From: Prostheceraeus crozeri
Lineage: Eukaryota; Platyhelminthes; Polycladida; Euryleptidae
Reading direction: 5' to 3'
DNA: 64,000 nt
NCBI GenBank assembly: GCA_907163375.1
Contig: CAJQUW010008706.1
Location: 124,001 to 188,000, forward strand
Positions 24,196-35,442 of this stretch are shown one piece after another (within the stretch, counting starts at the first letter, position 1; every line of letters starts with the position of its first letter). A program made the position numbers and the translations under genes. The notes beneath the pieces are model-generated. The model worked only from the letters and a program-made list of their open reading frames with translations. It did no database searches and was not told the origin of the DNA.

Positions 24196-24401
24196 GGCTG
24201 CCCATATTGCAGGGATTCCCAAACTCAATGGGCGGTCTCCCACGGTTCACAATGATCTTGTGATGAACACGCTACATATGATTTACTGGTAGTTGAATTC
24301 TTTGTCAATCAGGCTTCATCTGTCCTTCAGGATGTGAATCACAGACCACACTTGAGCCAGACTTGAGGTCCACTCGTATTTCTACGAAGCACTATCAGTT
24401 A
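24196..24401. other. Spacer with a possible hAT-like end
   Basis: CAGGGATTCCCAAACT at 24210 resembles hAT terminal repeats and begins close to where fold-back copy B breaks off. I found no matching inverted end. The string ends at the TA into which the mariner element inserted. Confidence 0.3.
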
Positions 24402-24621
24402 TACCGGGTGTTTATAAAGTCACTACCCGATTTCATTTCATTTTTACCACGAAACCGAATATCGAATAGCCAAGTTTGCTAGTCACGTATTATGATGGAG
24501 ACCTAAAGTTTTATGGACAACAGTAATTATTAGACATTTTGTTATTTTTCATGACTTCTGAAGCGTAAATAGTAATGGTATGTATTCCCATCTCGATGTT
24601 ATGAAATTTCATTATTATTTA
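24402..24621 (+). repeat. Left terminal inverted repeat of mariner-1
   Basis: Matches the complement of 25984-26203 throughout by eye. A 27-bp motif containing GAAGCGT and AGTAATG at 24551-24577 is repeated with four changes at 24621-24647, just past the repeat; paired sites like these could be transposase-binding sites (inference). Confidence 0.9.
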
Positions 24622-24875
24622 TGAGTTTTGAAGCGTCAAAAGTAATGTAATGAGTTAAAGGATTATCAGTTTTACTCCAATTGTTTTGTGCTGAATGAAT
24701 GAATGAACAATTTCATACAACTAGTGTAGAACACAATCGATCAACATTTAAAATCATAGATATCTGATATTTGAATTACTGTTTCTATTGACTACCTTCA
24801 ATTGATCGCGGTATCTGTCGAAAACTGTAACACTACGAGTCTGTTAGGCATATTGTCCAGTTTCTTGCTTGCATT

Positions 24876-25913
24876 ATGTTGACAGTTGAAGAGCGCATCA
24901 GAATTGTGATACTGATGGCAAAACTAGAGTCCGTTACGTCAGTTGAACGCCATTTGAAGAAAGAAGGGGTTCCTACTCACAAAAGCATGCGATCCATTTT
25001 CACTAAGTTTCTGGAAACTGGTTCAGTTTTGGACGCTCCTCGTTCCGGCAGACCTTCCATTGAAGAAGAGAAGGTCGGAGAAATCAGCAATATTTTCGAT
25101 GAAAATCCTTCCACATCACTTCGACAAGCCGCCGCCATAACACAAACTCCTGTCAGCACCTTACGGAAAACTCTGCGAGAACAGTTGGAAATGAAACCCT
25201 TCAAAATTTCTTTCTGTCACCAGCTCTTCGCTGACGACAAATCGGCGCGAGTGACTATGTGTAATGAATTTCAACATCGCATTGCTGCTACTGATCACAA
25301 CTTTATAACCAGACTTTGCTTTTCCGACAAGGCAACATTTCATATGTCTGGACGAGTAAGTAAACATACTTGTGTGGTATGGGGAACACAGAATAGTCAT
25401 GCAATTCAAGAAGTTCCCATAAAGTCTCCAGGAATCACAGTGTGGTGTGCAATGTTCTGCGATGAAATCATAGGTCCTTACTTCTTTGAATCGACAGTCA
25501 CTTCAAAAACATACAAAGCGATGCTTCAAGACTATTTCATTCCTCAACTAAAGAGGCGAAGAAAGTTTTCAACTACGATTTTCCAGCAAGACGGCGCCCC
25601 TCCGCATTGGTCCCTAGAAGTTCGTGCTCTTTTGAACAAGAATTTTCCCGGAAGATGGATCGGTAGGGATGGCCCATTCCGTTGGGCTCCTCGAAGTCCG
25701 GACTTGTCATCTCTGGACTTCTACCTCTGGGGCTTTCTCAAACATCGCGTGTACGGCAGGAGACCTACCTCTTTGAGACAACTTCGAACCTTCATCGAAG
25801 AAGAAGTTGCAGAGATCTCTCGGGACAACTTGTCTTCATCCTTTCAAAATTTTGAACGACGTCTTCAGCTGTGTCTACGTGAAGAAGGAGGTCATTTTGA
25901 GCAGTACCTATAG
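24876..25913 (+). CDS. Mariner-like transposase, intact (DD41D type)
   Basis: A 345-residue cut-and-paste transposase, expected to act in the nucleus on its own inverted repeats. Residues about 1-115 hold two helix-turn-helix units joined by a short GRPS linker (GSVLDAPRSGRPS). The catalytic core follows: first Asp in CFSDKATFHM, second in FQQDGAPPHW, third in SPDLSSLDFYLWG. I count 41 residues between the second and third Asp, which places it among DD41D elements rather than classic DD34D mariners. The C-terminus RLQLCLREEGGHFEQYL is the normal ending for the family. There is no stop or frameshift, and the length is normal. The ATG at 24876 is about 250 bp inside the left repeat. It differs clearly from the two other mariner-like transposases in the window. 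Confidence 0.93.
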   Translation: MLTVEERIRIVILMAKLESVTSVERHLKKEGVPTHKSMRSIFTKFLETGSVLDAPRSGRPSIEEEKVGEISNIFDENPSTSLRQAAAITQTPVSTLRKTLREQLEMKPFKISFCHQLFADDKSARVTMCNEFQHRIAATDHNFITRLCFSDKATFHMSGRVSKHTCVVWGTQNSHAIQEVPIKSPGITVWCAMFCDEIIGPYFFESTVTSKTYKAMLQDYFIPQLKRRRKFSTTIFQQDGAPPHWSLEVRALLNKNFPGRWIGRDGPFRWAPRSPDLSSLDFYLWGFLKHRVYGRRPTSLRQLRTFIEEEVAEISRDNLSSSFQNFERRLQLCLREEGGHFEQYL

Positions 25914-25983
25914 ATTATTTTTATCTTATGATTAGCCTATGTAATAAATGACGTTTCAAGCATTTGTTTTTTACAGTTGGTTA

Positions 25984-26203
25984 TAAATAATAATGAAATT
26001 TCATAACATCGAGATGGGAATACATACCATTACTATTTACGCTTCAGAAGTCATGAAAAATAACAAAATGTCTAATAATTACTGTTGTCCATAAAACTTT
26101 AGGTCTCCATCATAATACGTGACTAGCAAACTTGGCTATTCGATATTCGGTTTCGTGGTAAAAATGAAATGAAATCGGGTAGTGACTTTATAAACACCCG
26201 GTA
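25984..26203 (-). repeat. Right terminal inverted repeat of mariner-1
   Basis: Inverted copy of 24402-24621, beginning about 70 bp after the transposase stop. Confidence 0.9.
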
Positions 26204-26205
26204 TA

Positions 26206-28800
26206 TCTCGCATCAATCATCTCTTGATAAGAACATATCCTTTCTATAATTTCAGAGTTTTTCCTAGTCAAAATTTGTTCAAAAATTTGTTCAAAGCTCA
26301 AAAATTGTTCAGTACTTTCCTAGACTTTTAGACTTTGCCGTTGCATACAAAACTGCGTTTAAAATACTGTCGCAATCGAAAGTCAGTGCGAACTGCGAAG
26401 TGTAGGCAGAAAGGCAGTGCAAAAGATAGGTATATCATTAAATATTTTGAAATCGAACACTGTGTTGTACGTGAATCAAAGGGCGTCATTAATAATGGTG
26501 CATAAAGCTTGAATAATAATGCTTCAAGAGAGCTCCAAATTACTAAGAGTAAATAATTGCGCGATTTCTTGCAATATGCTAATTACATGTACATTAAAAT
26601 TGTTCCCTATTACATTATTTGTTTTCTCTTCTCTTATTTGTTGTTCTTCGTTTTCAATCTGTTCTCCTTAACTTTAAAGGGACATTATGTCCGGAAAATA
26701 TTGTACTTGTGTACTATATTATCTTGCACGTCTTACCAAAGTCATTTGAACTTGTTGACTTTGTTAATTGATAATCAAATCTTTGTCACAGTGGAAGAGC
26801 CTTTGAGATGCAAAGTTGATTTTCCGAAAATTTTAAATTCGTTTCGTCATAAATTCGTTTAGTGTCGAGTAAAGATAACTCGTCAAAACTGATATAGACG
26901 CGATCTACAAATCCGTAACGTATCCTTCAAATAAACTTGTAATGGATATGGAAATTAGGTACCGGGTATAGTAAGCCTAAACGATGTCAAAAGGAAAGGT
27001 GTGTGTGCATATAGCTAGAATTGCATTGAATCTCTTGAAATATACATGTATCAATATATCATCTACAGTTTAACTAATGATTGAATTACATGTACAATAT
27101 GTACACGTTACCATCGAAATCCAGTAGCTTTGTGGTCAAATGGGCCTATAGGCCTATTGAAATTGAAGAAGTACTTTTCTATTTATCGGTGTATTTGACA
27201 ATGAAATTTCATATATATTATGACTTTCTTGCATAATTATCTTGTATCACTAATTTCATCAACTTTGAATGTTTGCGCAATATATCCCTAAATGTGTAGC
27301 CTACAATGCTAACAAACGTTCATAATGTGCATCAAAAGTTATTCTTGTGATGATACAAATGTGCTATAATTATTGTATCAGCCTACTTCTTATATGGCAA
27401 GATATTAATTGCGATTGCCAAAAAAAGTTCAGTTTGAAGTGCATTGAGCAATTTTGTTATTTTTGACATTGTAAACATTATCATTGTCGGTATATTTGTT
27501 ATTTTTGTCATCAACAATCGCAACCACATTTTAAGTGGTAGCAATTCAAAAACTTGCTTCCTCCATCAGCATTTTCTTATAGCAAGATGCTTACAGAATG
27601 TTACAAAATCATCAGTGAACACGTCATTTACAATATATTTCATTCATACACAAATAGAGAAGGCTTTTGTCTCCACTTTTTAGCAATCAGTTAATAAGCT
27701 ACGTGTCAGAAAACTAGTCCATATAAAAAAGATTGCTGCGTCTATGATAATTTCAATACGACTCTCTTATCTATAACTAAGCCTCTACTTGTCGGTATTA
27801 CAAAGTATTCTGCAATTCAATGGAAGCCAATTCATCTTGATTTGACGTCGGACTTTGACAGTTCAGACATTATCAGACTTCAATCTCAAGGGTAAAGCTT
27901 TCCCACGACTAATGCCATGACATCATGCTATCTTCGAAAGTATTATTATTAATTGCTAATGAGTCAATGTAATAAAAGTGATGTTCGAATTTCAGATAAG
28001 TAGAGATCATGAAAAGAGATTATATTGATGTTGTGAGTATGATAAATTAATTGTGCACTTTGTTGACCAGTATCGTAAACTCATGGTTGATTTATTCGAG
28101 AAAGTTGTTTTGGTTCACATTGCTCAATTTCATAGCTTTTGTGTAAAAAAAGCAACCTACTTCCGCTGACACTATAAATATTGTACAGTCATTATATCGG
28201 CATAGTAATCGGATTCAAACTGTTTCTGCTTTTGAATGCACACATTATTTATTCAAAATAATTATACATTCTCCATAAATAACCTATAAATGAAAATCTG
28301 AATGAAATCTTCATAATTTTCAAATAGTTTGACAAAGAAGCCGACAGGTGGCTTCAGTACACAAAAAATCAATTTACAGAAAATTCATATTGATAAACAT
28401 TATCACCCTGCACGGTTTCATGCTGACCTACCTATAATACAGACATTCACCCATCTTGATCTGTCCAGTCGAACGGTTGTGGTTCAGCGTTGTCTCTTGC
28501 TGCAGTCGTGTATTGTGGTGTACAACTGCTTTTACTTCATCTTTTTTGGTGAAATTTATATCATACGGATCCGCTGGTATGTCGTCGCATCGTTCTCAAG
28601 TGCATTCTCGTGTGATACTTATCGCTATCGTCGTTATTCAGCGTCTGTGATCCATCGATTGTGATTCCTATTCCCTTTCTAGCTTCGTGCGTCTGTAAGC
28701 TCTTCTGGTCACGTGATCTCTGATATCATTTACCAGACTTTTCATGCACAAAGTTTGTGATCATCCGGAATAAGGCGATCTTTTGCCAACAAGCACACGT
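26206..28800. other. No supported gene
   Basis: AT-rich DNA. The frames at 26557-26862 and 28329-28664 are hydrophobic or mixed without a domain. The last part may include the untranslated head of the LINE that follows. Confidence 0.55.
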
Positions 28801-28803
28801 GAA

Positions 28804-28862
28804 TCGTCGTGGTGCAGTGGTTATTGTGTTGGACTGCACTTCACAGAGTTCTAGGTTCTTAG
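28804..28862 (+). other. tRNA-like A and B boxes (SINE- or LINE-leader-like)
   Basis: TGGTGCAGTGGTTA is close to a Pol III A box, and CTAGGTTCTTAG some 40 bp later is a degenerate B box. It lies directly upstream of the LINE remnant. It could be a tRNA-derived SINE head or part of the LINE leader. The cloverleaf does not fold well by eye. Confidence 0.4.
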
Positions 28863-28892
28863 TTTTGCTATTTTCTTTATCATAACGAAGAC

Positions 28893-29480
28893 AATGCCAT
28901 CCCCAAAAGTACTCATTCGAGAAACTCGATTATCGTCCCTATTCGTCTGGTATGTTTCAAGAATTAAAAGTATTGATTGAAAAATCGAAAACTGAGGTTA
29001 TTGACTCATTAAAGCAGGAAATTCGTGTCCTTTAAGACACAGTCAAGTCACTGACTGACAAAGTGCAATTTCTTGAGAATGCTAACAATGATCGAGATAT
29101 CGCTCTTCACCAATTTTCTGATACCTTTCCTGATGTGGTTATTACTGAAATTAATGAGAGGAAGTTCAGTGAGAACAATATAATTGTATTCGGTGCTGAT
29201 GAGAGTAGTAATGGCTCTCAAAATGTGAGGAAAAACTTCGACCTTTCCCTGCTTTCTCAAGTTTTTCAAGAGCTGAATGTTCATGACGAGATTAAAGTTC
29301 TCTAGCACAATCGTATTGGGACAGTCACAGTTGGTAAAGGACGGCCCATTCGTGTTACGTTAAGTGCTTTTTCAGAAAAACAGACTATATTGAAGAATGC
29401 CTCTAATTTGAAAAATTCAGATAGTTTTTCTCGTGTTTATATCAAGACACGTCCTTTCCTTTCCAGCAACAGCAGTGGAG
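28893..29480 (+). pseudogene. LINE ORF1 remnant
   Basis: From ATG 28893 (MPSPKVLIRETRL) through broken frames comes a coiled-coil-like stretch (SLKQEIRVL, DKVQFLENANN). Next is a segment reading VFQELNVHDEIKVL, then a stop, then NRIGTVTVGKGRPIRV and LKNASNLKNS. A coiled coil followed by an RNA-binding fold with an RxG...RPI pattern is what ORF1 proteins of many LINEs show; they package element RNA. Stops near 29038 and 29305 and frameshifts show it is dead. Confidence 0.6.
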
Positions 29481-29581
29481 AAAAATGTAACTGAACTTCA
29501 ACAAAGGCGCAGTGTGGGAGAAGATGTTTTCATTTTCAGAAATCGAGTTGTCCCAAGACAGTCGATACGGAATTTTCGCGG

Positions 29582-30370
29582 ATGATTTTAAACGGTCCTG
29601 TCAGCAATAATGCTATGAGTGATGACAGAGTGTTTTTTCCTTCAATTTTGATGTCCAGTGTCCGTTCCATTTTCAAAAAAATTGATGAGATATCGGCACT
29701 GATCTCAAACTGGGATCCTAACTTAGTCTGCATAACTGAGACTTGGTCAAATCCAAGCATCCCTGACTCCATTGTGTCTTTTTGTGGCTACGACATTTTT
29801 AGGGCTGATAGAGTTGAACGTGTTGGCGGAGGTGTTTGCATATATGCCTGTAAACAGATCAAAGTTAGGAGAGTTCACTTGTCAGATCACCCATTGTATT
29901 TCGAATCCCTATGGCTATTACTGCCGGCGTCTAACATCCTTTTGATTTGTGTATATATACCACCTCACGTCTCTGCTCAACTTCTATGTGATGTCAAACA
30001 TTTCATTGTTGAAAACGTTGAGCAAATTTTAAATTGTAACTTTGACTTTAATGTTATCATAACCGGAGACTTCAATCACATGTGCAGCGCAGATATTTCC
30101 ACTGACCTTGGTTTGACTAAAATTGTGACAGAACCGACTCGCGGCAATAATGTTCTGGACCGTGTTTTCGTGAGTGACGGCATTGAATCCACGTATTTTT
30201 GTACAGTCGGTCCACCTATTGGCCTTTCTGACCACAAAACGGTCTTTTGTCATTCATTACTAGAAAAAGTGTTAAGCAGAATCATCCAGTTTTTCGACCC
30301 TTGTATGATTTGTCATTTTCAAGCATTTGTAACCTTGTTGAATCTATATATCACGTGTAAGTTGGTCTGA
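29582..30370 (+). pseudogene. LINE endonuclease domain, largely preserved
   Basis: An exonuclease/endonuclease/phosphatase-type domain that nicked target DNA. It reads SIFKKIDEI, then CITETWS with the catalytic Glu, GYDIFRADR, GGGVCIYA, VYIPPHVS, ITGDFNH with the Asp-Asn pair, LTKIVTEPTRG, and ends with GLSDHKTVFC carrying the catalytic Asp-His. All main catalytic residues are visible in one open frame. The frame stops soon after, so the link to the reverse transcriptase is broken. Confidence 0.85.
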
Positions 30371-30849
30371 GTTCTACTCGATGTTTTACTCTCTTGAAGA
30401 GAAATGTCGCATTTTTCATGAAATTGTCAATATTTGTTTGTATGAGAACATCCCTATTACATGTGTTGCAATGTCGAAAACTGACAAGCCGTGGATAACT
30501 CCATACATCAAGAACCTGATCAACCAACGCTGAATGGCCTATCGTAGACGTGATTTTCCATTATGCAATGCTTTAAAAGAAAAAGTCAAGACCGAAATAA
30601 CAAAGTCTAAATTCAAATGGGGTGCTAAGTCGAAGCAATCAGTTAAAGACATGTGGAATGTTACAAATTCAGTTTCAGGTAAATATTCAGGAATATGATG
30701 ACGGCCTAAGCAGTTTACTCGATAGCTACGGTTCAATCACCGCATCAGTTGAGGCTATCAATTTTGTTTTTGCATCGTCATTTGAGACTAACCATGGAAA
30801 CTTCCTTCCATCTCATGAAGAACATTGCCAACCAATGTGTACTTCTGCT

Positions 30850-32240
30850 TAAAGAGTGGAAGACGAACTCAGGAAGCTAAACCCCAGCAAGGCGTTTGGC
30901 TCTGATCTAGTTCCTACAAAGCTCTACAAATCCGCAACAACTGTACTTGCCTCCCCCTGTCCTACTTATTCAATGCTTGTCTCCAAATGAACTATTTTCC
31001 TCAATTTTGGAAGTATACCCATGTAGTCCCAGTTCCTAAAAAGAGCAAACCATCAATAAATGATCTGAGGCCAATCTCCCTCCTCCCAATACTGGGAAAG
31101 ATTTTTGAGAAAATTATTGCAGTGCGATATACAGTGCGCAATTTTGGCACGCAGCTGGCTTTTACCAACATGGTGCTTTTCCCGGCGCTTCAACTACAAC
31201 GGCCCTCATTTCTTTGCTTGACCATGTGACTCGCATGTTGGATTCTGACGATGTATCAGGTGTTCAGATATTGTATTACGATTCGGCAAAAGCCTTCGGT
31301 AAACTTGACCATGATGTTATTTTGAGTCGTCTTACTGAGAGTGATTTTCCACCAAATCTCATCACGCTGATGGTGTCTTACCTAACCGATCGTCAGCAGA
31401 GTGTCCGCTTAAATGGAGGTGTAAGCAGTCCCGTTAATGCGACGTCAGGTGTTTTTCAAGGTTCTGTACTCGCATCACTACTCTTTAACGCAACAACGGG
31501 CAATTTTTGTACTTTGACCTCTTCTGTGCCCTTTGTAAAATACGTTGACGACCTTACTATTATTGTCCCTGTTTATCACACTACAGACAATCTACATGTG
31601 CAAATTGAACACGAGAATTTTCTATCATGGGGTAGGAGAATGCATCTGACAGTGAACCATAAAAAGACAAAGTGTCTTATAATAAGGAAATCGCGCTCTT
31701 TTTTCCTGTAAACGTATCGGGTGTCGAAGTTGTTCATACTCACAAGATCTTGGGTGTTACTTGGTCACACGATTTGAAATGGGACAAACATTTTGAACTC
31801 GTAACCGCTACCTTCGCCCGTCGATTACATTGTCTCCGTATTTTGAAACATTTCTTGTCAAAAAGTGACCTCTTCTGCATGTGTGTACAATTGCCTCTTG
31901 AGATCTGTCTTAGAATACTGCTCACCCTTGTTTGTTAACATACCTACCTATTTGAAGAATCGCTTCAATAAGCTACAGGGTAGAGCACACCGGATCATTT
32001 GTGGTGTTGATGCAAGCTGCTCATGTATGGAGTCCTTGGACGAAAGGAGACTACAGCAATCTTTGAGACTTTTTGAAAAATGCTCAACCCCAACACATTG
32101 CCTCCACAACATTTTCCCGGGGAAAAGTCTACGCAGTGGACGCCTACTTTTTCCGATTTCAAAAAGCGCACGCAGATCCTCATCATTTATGGTACATATG
32201 ACATATCACAGTCTTGGGTTGATCGGTGCATCGTAAAATA
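30850..32240 (+). pseudogene. LINE reverse transcriptase and C-terminal region, frameshifted
   Basis: Pieces in shifting frames read PSKAFGSDLVP, VVPVPKKSKPSINDLRP, ISLLPILGKIFEKII, DSAKAFGKLDHDV (first catalytic Asp; LDHD rather than FDTV type), GVFQGSVLAS and FVKYVDDLTII with the YVDD active site. Then come LGVTWSHDLKWDKH, YCSPLF and NKLQGRAHRIICG, the C-terminal region common to CR1/L2-type elements. Frames break near 30980, 31140, 31210, 31700 and 31900. No functional enzyme can be made. Confidence 0.85.
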
Positions 32241-32314
32241 TTTAACTTTTGAAAGTTCAAGTGATTGTACACACACTAACTTGTAAATGAATGATTTTCA
32301 TTGAAAAATATATA

Positions 32315-32339
32315 ATTTTCTTTCTTTCTTTCTTTCTTT
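32315..32339. repeat. (TTTC)n microsatellite at the LINE 3' end
   Basis: About five tandem TTTC units directly after the LINE 3' untranslated region. Confidence 0.85.
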
Positions 32340-34447
32340 GACATCCTATATTGCTTAGCAGGCTATTATGTGAGCTGATACTTATTAGCACGCTATTAAT
32401 CAACTCGCTCTTATTTGAAAGGCAAAACATTATTATTAAAAGTGAACCTAAAAAAGAAGTCAGTGTAGCATTTTACACCAATTTTACGGACCTAACAGTG
32501 GTGATCGATGTGGATAGCATATTATCAATCAGCCATCTGAAAGTGCGTCCTCCAATTGTTTTAAGAAGATTTTTGTGTAAAAATCAACAATTTTGATAAT
32601 GTAATTTCTATTGTATTCAATAATATTAAAATCAAGCGTGTAAATCGAAGCGCTGACAGGCAAATCATTTTTGAAGACTGCGTTAACTGTAATATCGTAT
32701 AGAGCATTTTGTTACTGCTATCGAGCTTTCCCACAGGAAGACGATAAGGAGACAAGACATAATGTGTTGATGGATTCAAACAGTGAAAAACGAAGATGGT
32801 AGAGACTACAGAGAAAATATCTCTGCTGTAACCTAGTATTGCTCCGCAAGTCAAGAGATTTGATTGAACTCCTGTGCAATGAGAGATTTTTAGGTATTTT
32901 CAATATATAATAAAGCCGCTTAATGTTATGAGCATTTAATGGTTCTTTCTTACTCTCCATTCATGACATCACCTCACTTCAGCAAAAATTACAGATAATG
33001 TTACAGATAATCAAACTTTACTAAGCATGAATAGTTTTAAAATGGATATGATAGTTGATAATTGTACATAATCGTTCATCAATGCTCACATCGTATGCGC
33101 ATAAAGTTACAGTTACTGCAACAGAAGGACTGTTACACCTGAATTACCAAAGCGATAAAAGAAATGATCTAAAACAATGTTTCAGACCTGCTTTTAAAAC
33201 AGGTTCATAGACTGTTGCTTTGAGTTATTTCACAGCTTATTTGACTGATGAGTATGATGAAGCAATTGATGAGTATGATAAGGCTGTTTGATAGACCTTG
33301 ATGATTTATTCACAGCAAGAGCAGATTAATGCAAGTAAGCCAGTTATCCCGTTGTCTGTCCAAAGCTTGTTATAAAGAAGGATGTGAAGATCTAGAATAT
33401 TTCCAAGAAATCGAATTGGTGCCGCTAAATGGTGGGACAGTAAGTTCAATTGCAGGTGAAAGCACGATAAGCTATGCGGTATTATATTTCCTGCATGATG
33501 TTGAGTTCTTGCACTGGTGCGAGGAACTGCAATGATTTCTCAATGCATTCAATAAGTAGATTATGCATGTAAGAACCACTTTTAAAATGCACTGATAAAA
33601 ATGCAAAGAACTGCAATATCAGGCTAGAAATGTTAGGATATCATGCACAGTGAGTTCCTCTTGTCTCGTAACTTGCGATATAAAAATCTTACGAATAACG
33701 CGTAATCCATATGACAGGCGCTCTAAACTATGCATTGAAACATCTTTTGAGGTTGCTGATTCAACAGGATGTTCGATTAAAAAGAGACAAAATGCAATGC
33801 TGGAATTATTGAAGTAGAAACAAACCAAGGAAGCATGATATTTTCTCGTTTTAAAACATTCCAGAAGTATGGTTTTCAAAACTTTGCTTGTGATCAGAGA
33901 GGTAATTGGTCCCGGAATTTAATTGGGTCTGACACGTGCCGCCAATTTCACATTCTTTTATACTGCATTGACACATGATCGAATTGTTTCGGCTTGTAAT
34001 CATGCCTTTCATAACGGATGCAAAAATTATTAGATTGCATTGAGTATTGTGACATGAACTTCCCTGACACAGACGCATAATCTTATCCCAAATGGTGATT
34101 ATCAATGGAAATAAAGACCAGTGCGTTCTGCACACAGCAAGTCATGAAGCACGATTTCTGCAGGATGGCATAATTTTGTCAGGGAAGTATGATGACATAA
34201 GGAAAGGGATACGACATCATTTTTCATAAGTTATTGATAACATGACAATTTCCTCGCCAATTGCGAGTCATACGGTATGCGGTTTGAAAAGTATTTCCAT
34301 TTTTCGAATTATTGGTGCAGGTACTTGCAAAATAAATAGAACCTACACTGTTCATGGAAGGTTGCACTTAGTTGGTGACTGTGTGTGTGTGAACTATTGA
34401 ATGCTCATATTCCTTAAATCTGAACAAGAAAATACATAATGAAAAAC
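32340..34447. other. No supported gene
   Basis: AT-rich DNA. A fragment near 33226-33289 reads AYLTDEYDEAIDEYDKAV and ends in two stops. It resembles one tetratricopeptide repeat helix pair, but it is isolated. An apparent donor (GGGACA|GTAAGT) at about 33438 has no convincing partner. Confidence 0.5.
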
Positions 34448-34464
34448 GTGAAGAACATGAATAT

Positions 34465-35440
34465 ATGATAATTAATTACAATAAAATTTGTTGTAATCTA
34501 GACGATTGTTTCCTAATTTGGAATCACAACTTGAACCAATTGGATCAATTTTACAATCTATTAAACAGTCTTAACCCCAACATAAAATTTACTATGGAAA
34601 CAAGTGATGCTGAAATTGCCTTCTTAGATATAAAAGTAATTAAAACGAACGACTGCATCTCAACAGACATATTTTATAAGCCAACAGATATCCATCAATA
34701 TTTACATTTTCATTCCTGTCACCCACACATACTAAACGAGCTATACCTTATAATTTAGCACGTCGCATTTGTGTAATTGTTAGCGATCCACAAGCAAGAC
34801 ATGAACGATTTCAAGAATTGAACTCTCTTTTAACTAAACAAAAGTATCCCAAAAAATTAATATTAAATGGAATTGACAAGGCTTTACAATTTGATCAATC
34901 TCAACTTTTAACTGAACAACAAAATTTAAATACCAACAATGACAATCAATCTCTTATTACTTTTGTCATGACAAATAATCCAAAAAATCCAAATATTTCC
35001 CCAACAATTCATTCTTTGAATTTAATGGTAAAAGAAGATGAACGAACTAAAGACATATTCCAAAACTTAAAATTCATTATAAGTAAACGACAACCAAAAA
35101 GTCTCACGAGAATTTTATGCAGTTTTAAACTAACAACAAACAAAATATATTCTGTAAAGAAATGTGAAGATCCTAGATCTGGAACTTGCAGTTATTTAAG
35201 GGAAGGATCTATGTATAATTTCAATGATAAGATTTTTACAATAAGACATGACATGTCATGCTCAACAAAAAATGTTATCTAGGTAATTGCATGCCACGGA
35301 TGCAACCAATATTACATTGGCGAGACTAAAAATACAATAAGGTGCAGAACAAGAATTCACAAACAACAGATAAACAACCCTAATTATAGACAGATAAGTG
35401 TAAGTGAACATTTAGATGTATGTGGACGAAAATCTCTTTC
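34465..35440 (+). pseudogene. Penelope-like reverse transcriptase end and GIY-YIG nuclease, first part
   Basis: The frame opens inside the reverse transcriptase palm: CCNLDDCFLIW is motif C, with the usual tyrosine replaced. Then come FLDIKVIK and FYKPTDIHQYLHF...SCHP, hallmarks of Penelope reverse transcriptases. A frameshift near 34755 moves the reading to NLARRICVIVSD, continuing to 35282. The linker has the cysteine motif SGTCSYL. After a TAG at 35281-35283 the nuclease runs VIACHGCNQYYIGETKNTI, where YYIGETK is the second half of the GIY-YIG core, followed by the arginine-bearing helix (RCRTRIHKQQI). The protein is cut by the insertion at 35443. The 5' two-thirds of the reverse transcriptase is missing. 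Confidence 0.88.
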
Positions 35441-35442
35441 TA

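Larger units (their letters stand above)
24402..26203 (+). mobile_element. Complete mariner-like element with 220-bp terminal inverted repeats
   Basis: The element starts TACCGGGTGTTTATAAAG and ends with the exact complement, between TA dinucleotides at 24400-24401 and 26204-26205. The inverted repeats (24402-24621 and 25984-26203) appear identical over 220 bp. One open transposase frame lies between them. By eye there is no lesion, so this is a young insertion that could still be active. Confidence 0.93.
28870..32339 (+). mobile_element. Nearly full-length but broken LINE (CR1/L2-like)
   Basis: The order is an ORF1 remnant, endonuclease, reverse transcriptase, C-terminal region, and a 3' end of tandem TTTC units (about 32315-32339), which is typical of CR1/L2-type elements. 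The frame shifts many times between 28893 and 32240. The order and length of parts suggest a once-complete element of about 3.4 kb. The CR1/L2 placement is by overall resemblance and is not certain. Confidence 0.88.

Noticed and set aside
33226-33289. Tetratricopeptide-like string (DEYDEAIDEYDKAV)
   Set aside because: Only one unit, followed by two stops; repeats of this kind arise easily from the local GATGAGTATGAT duplication.
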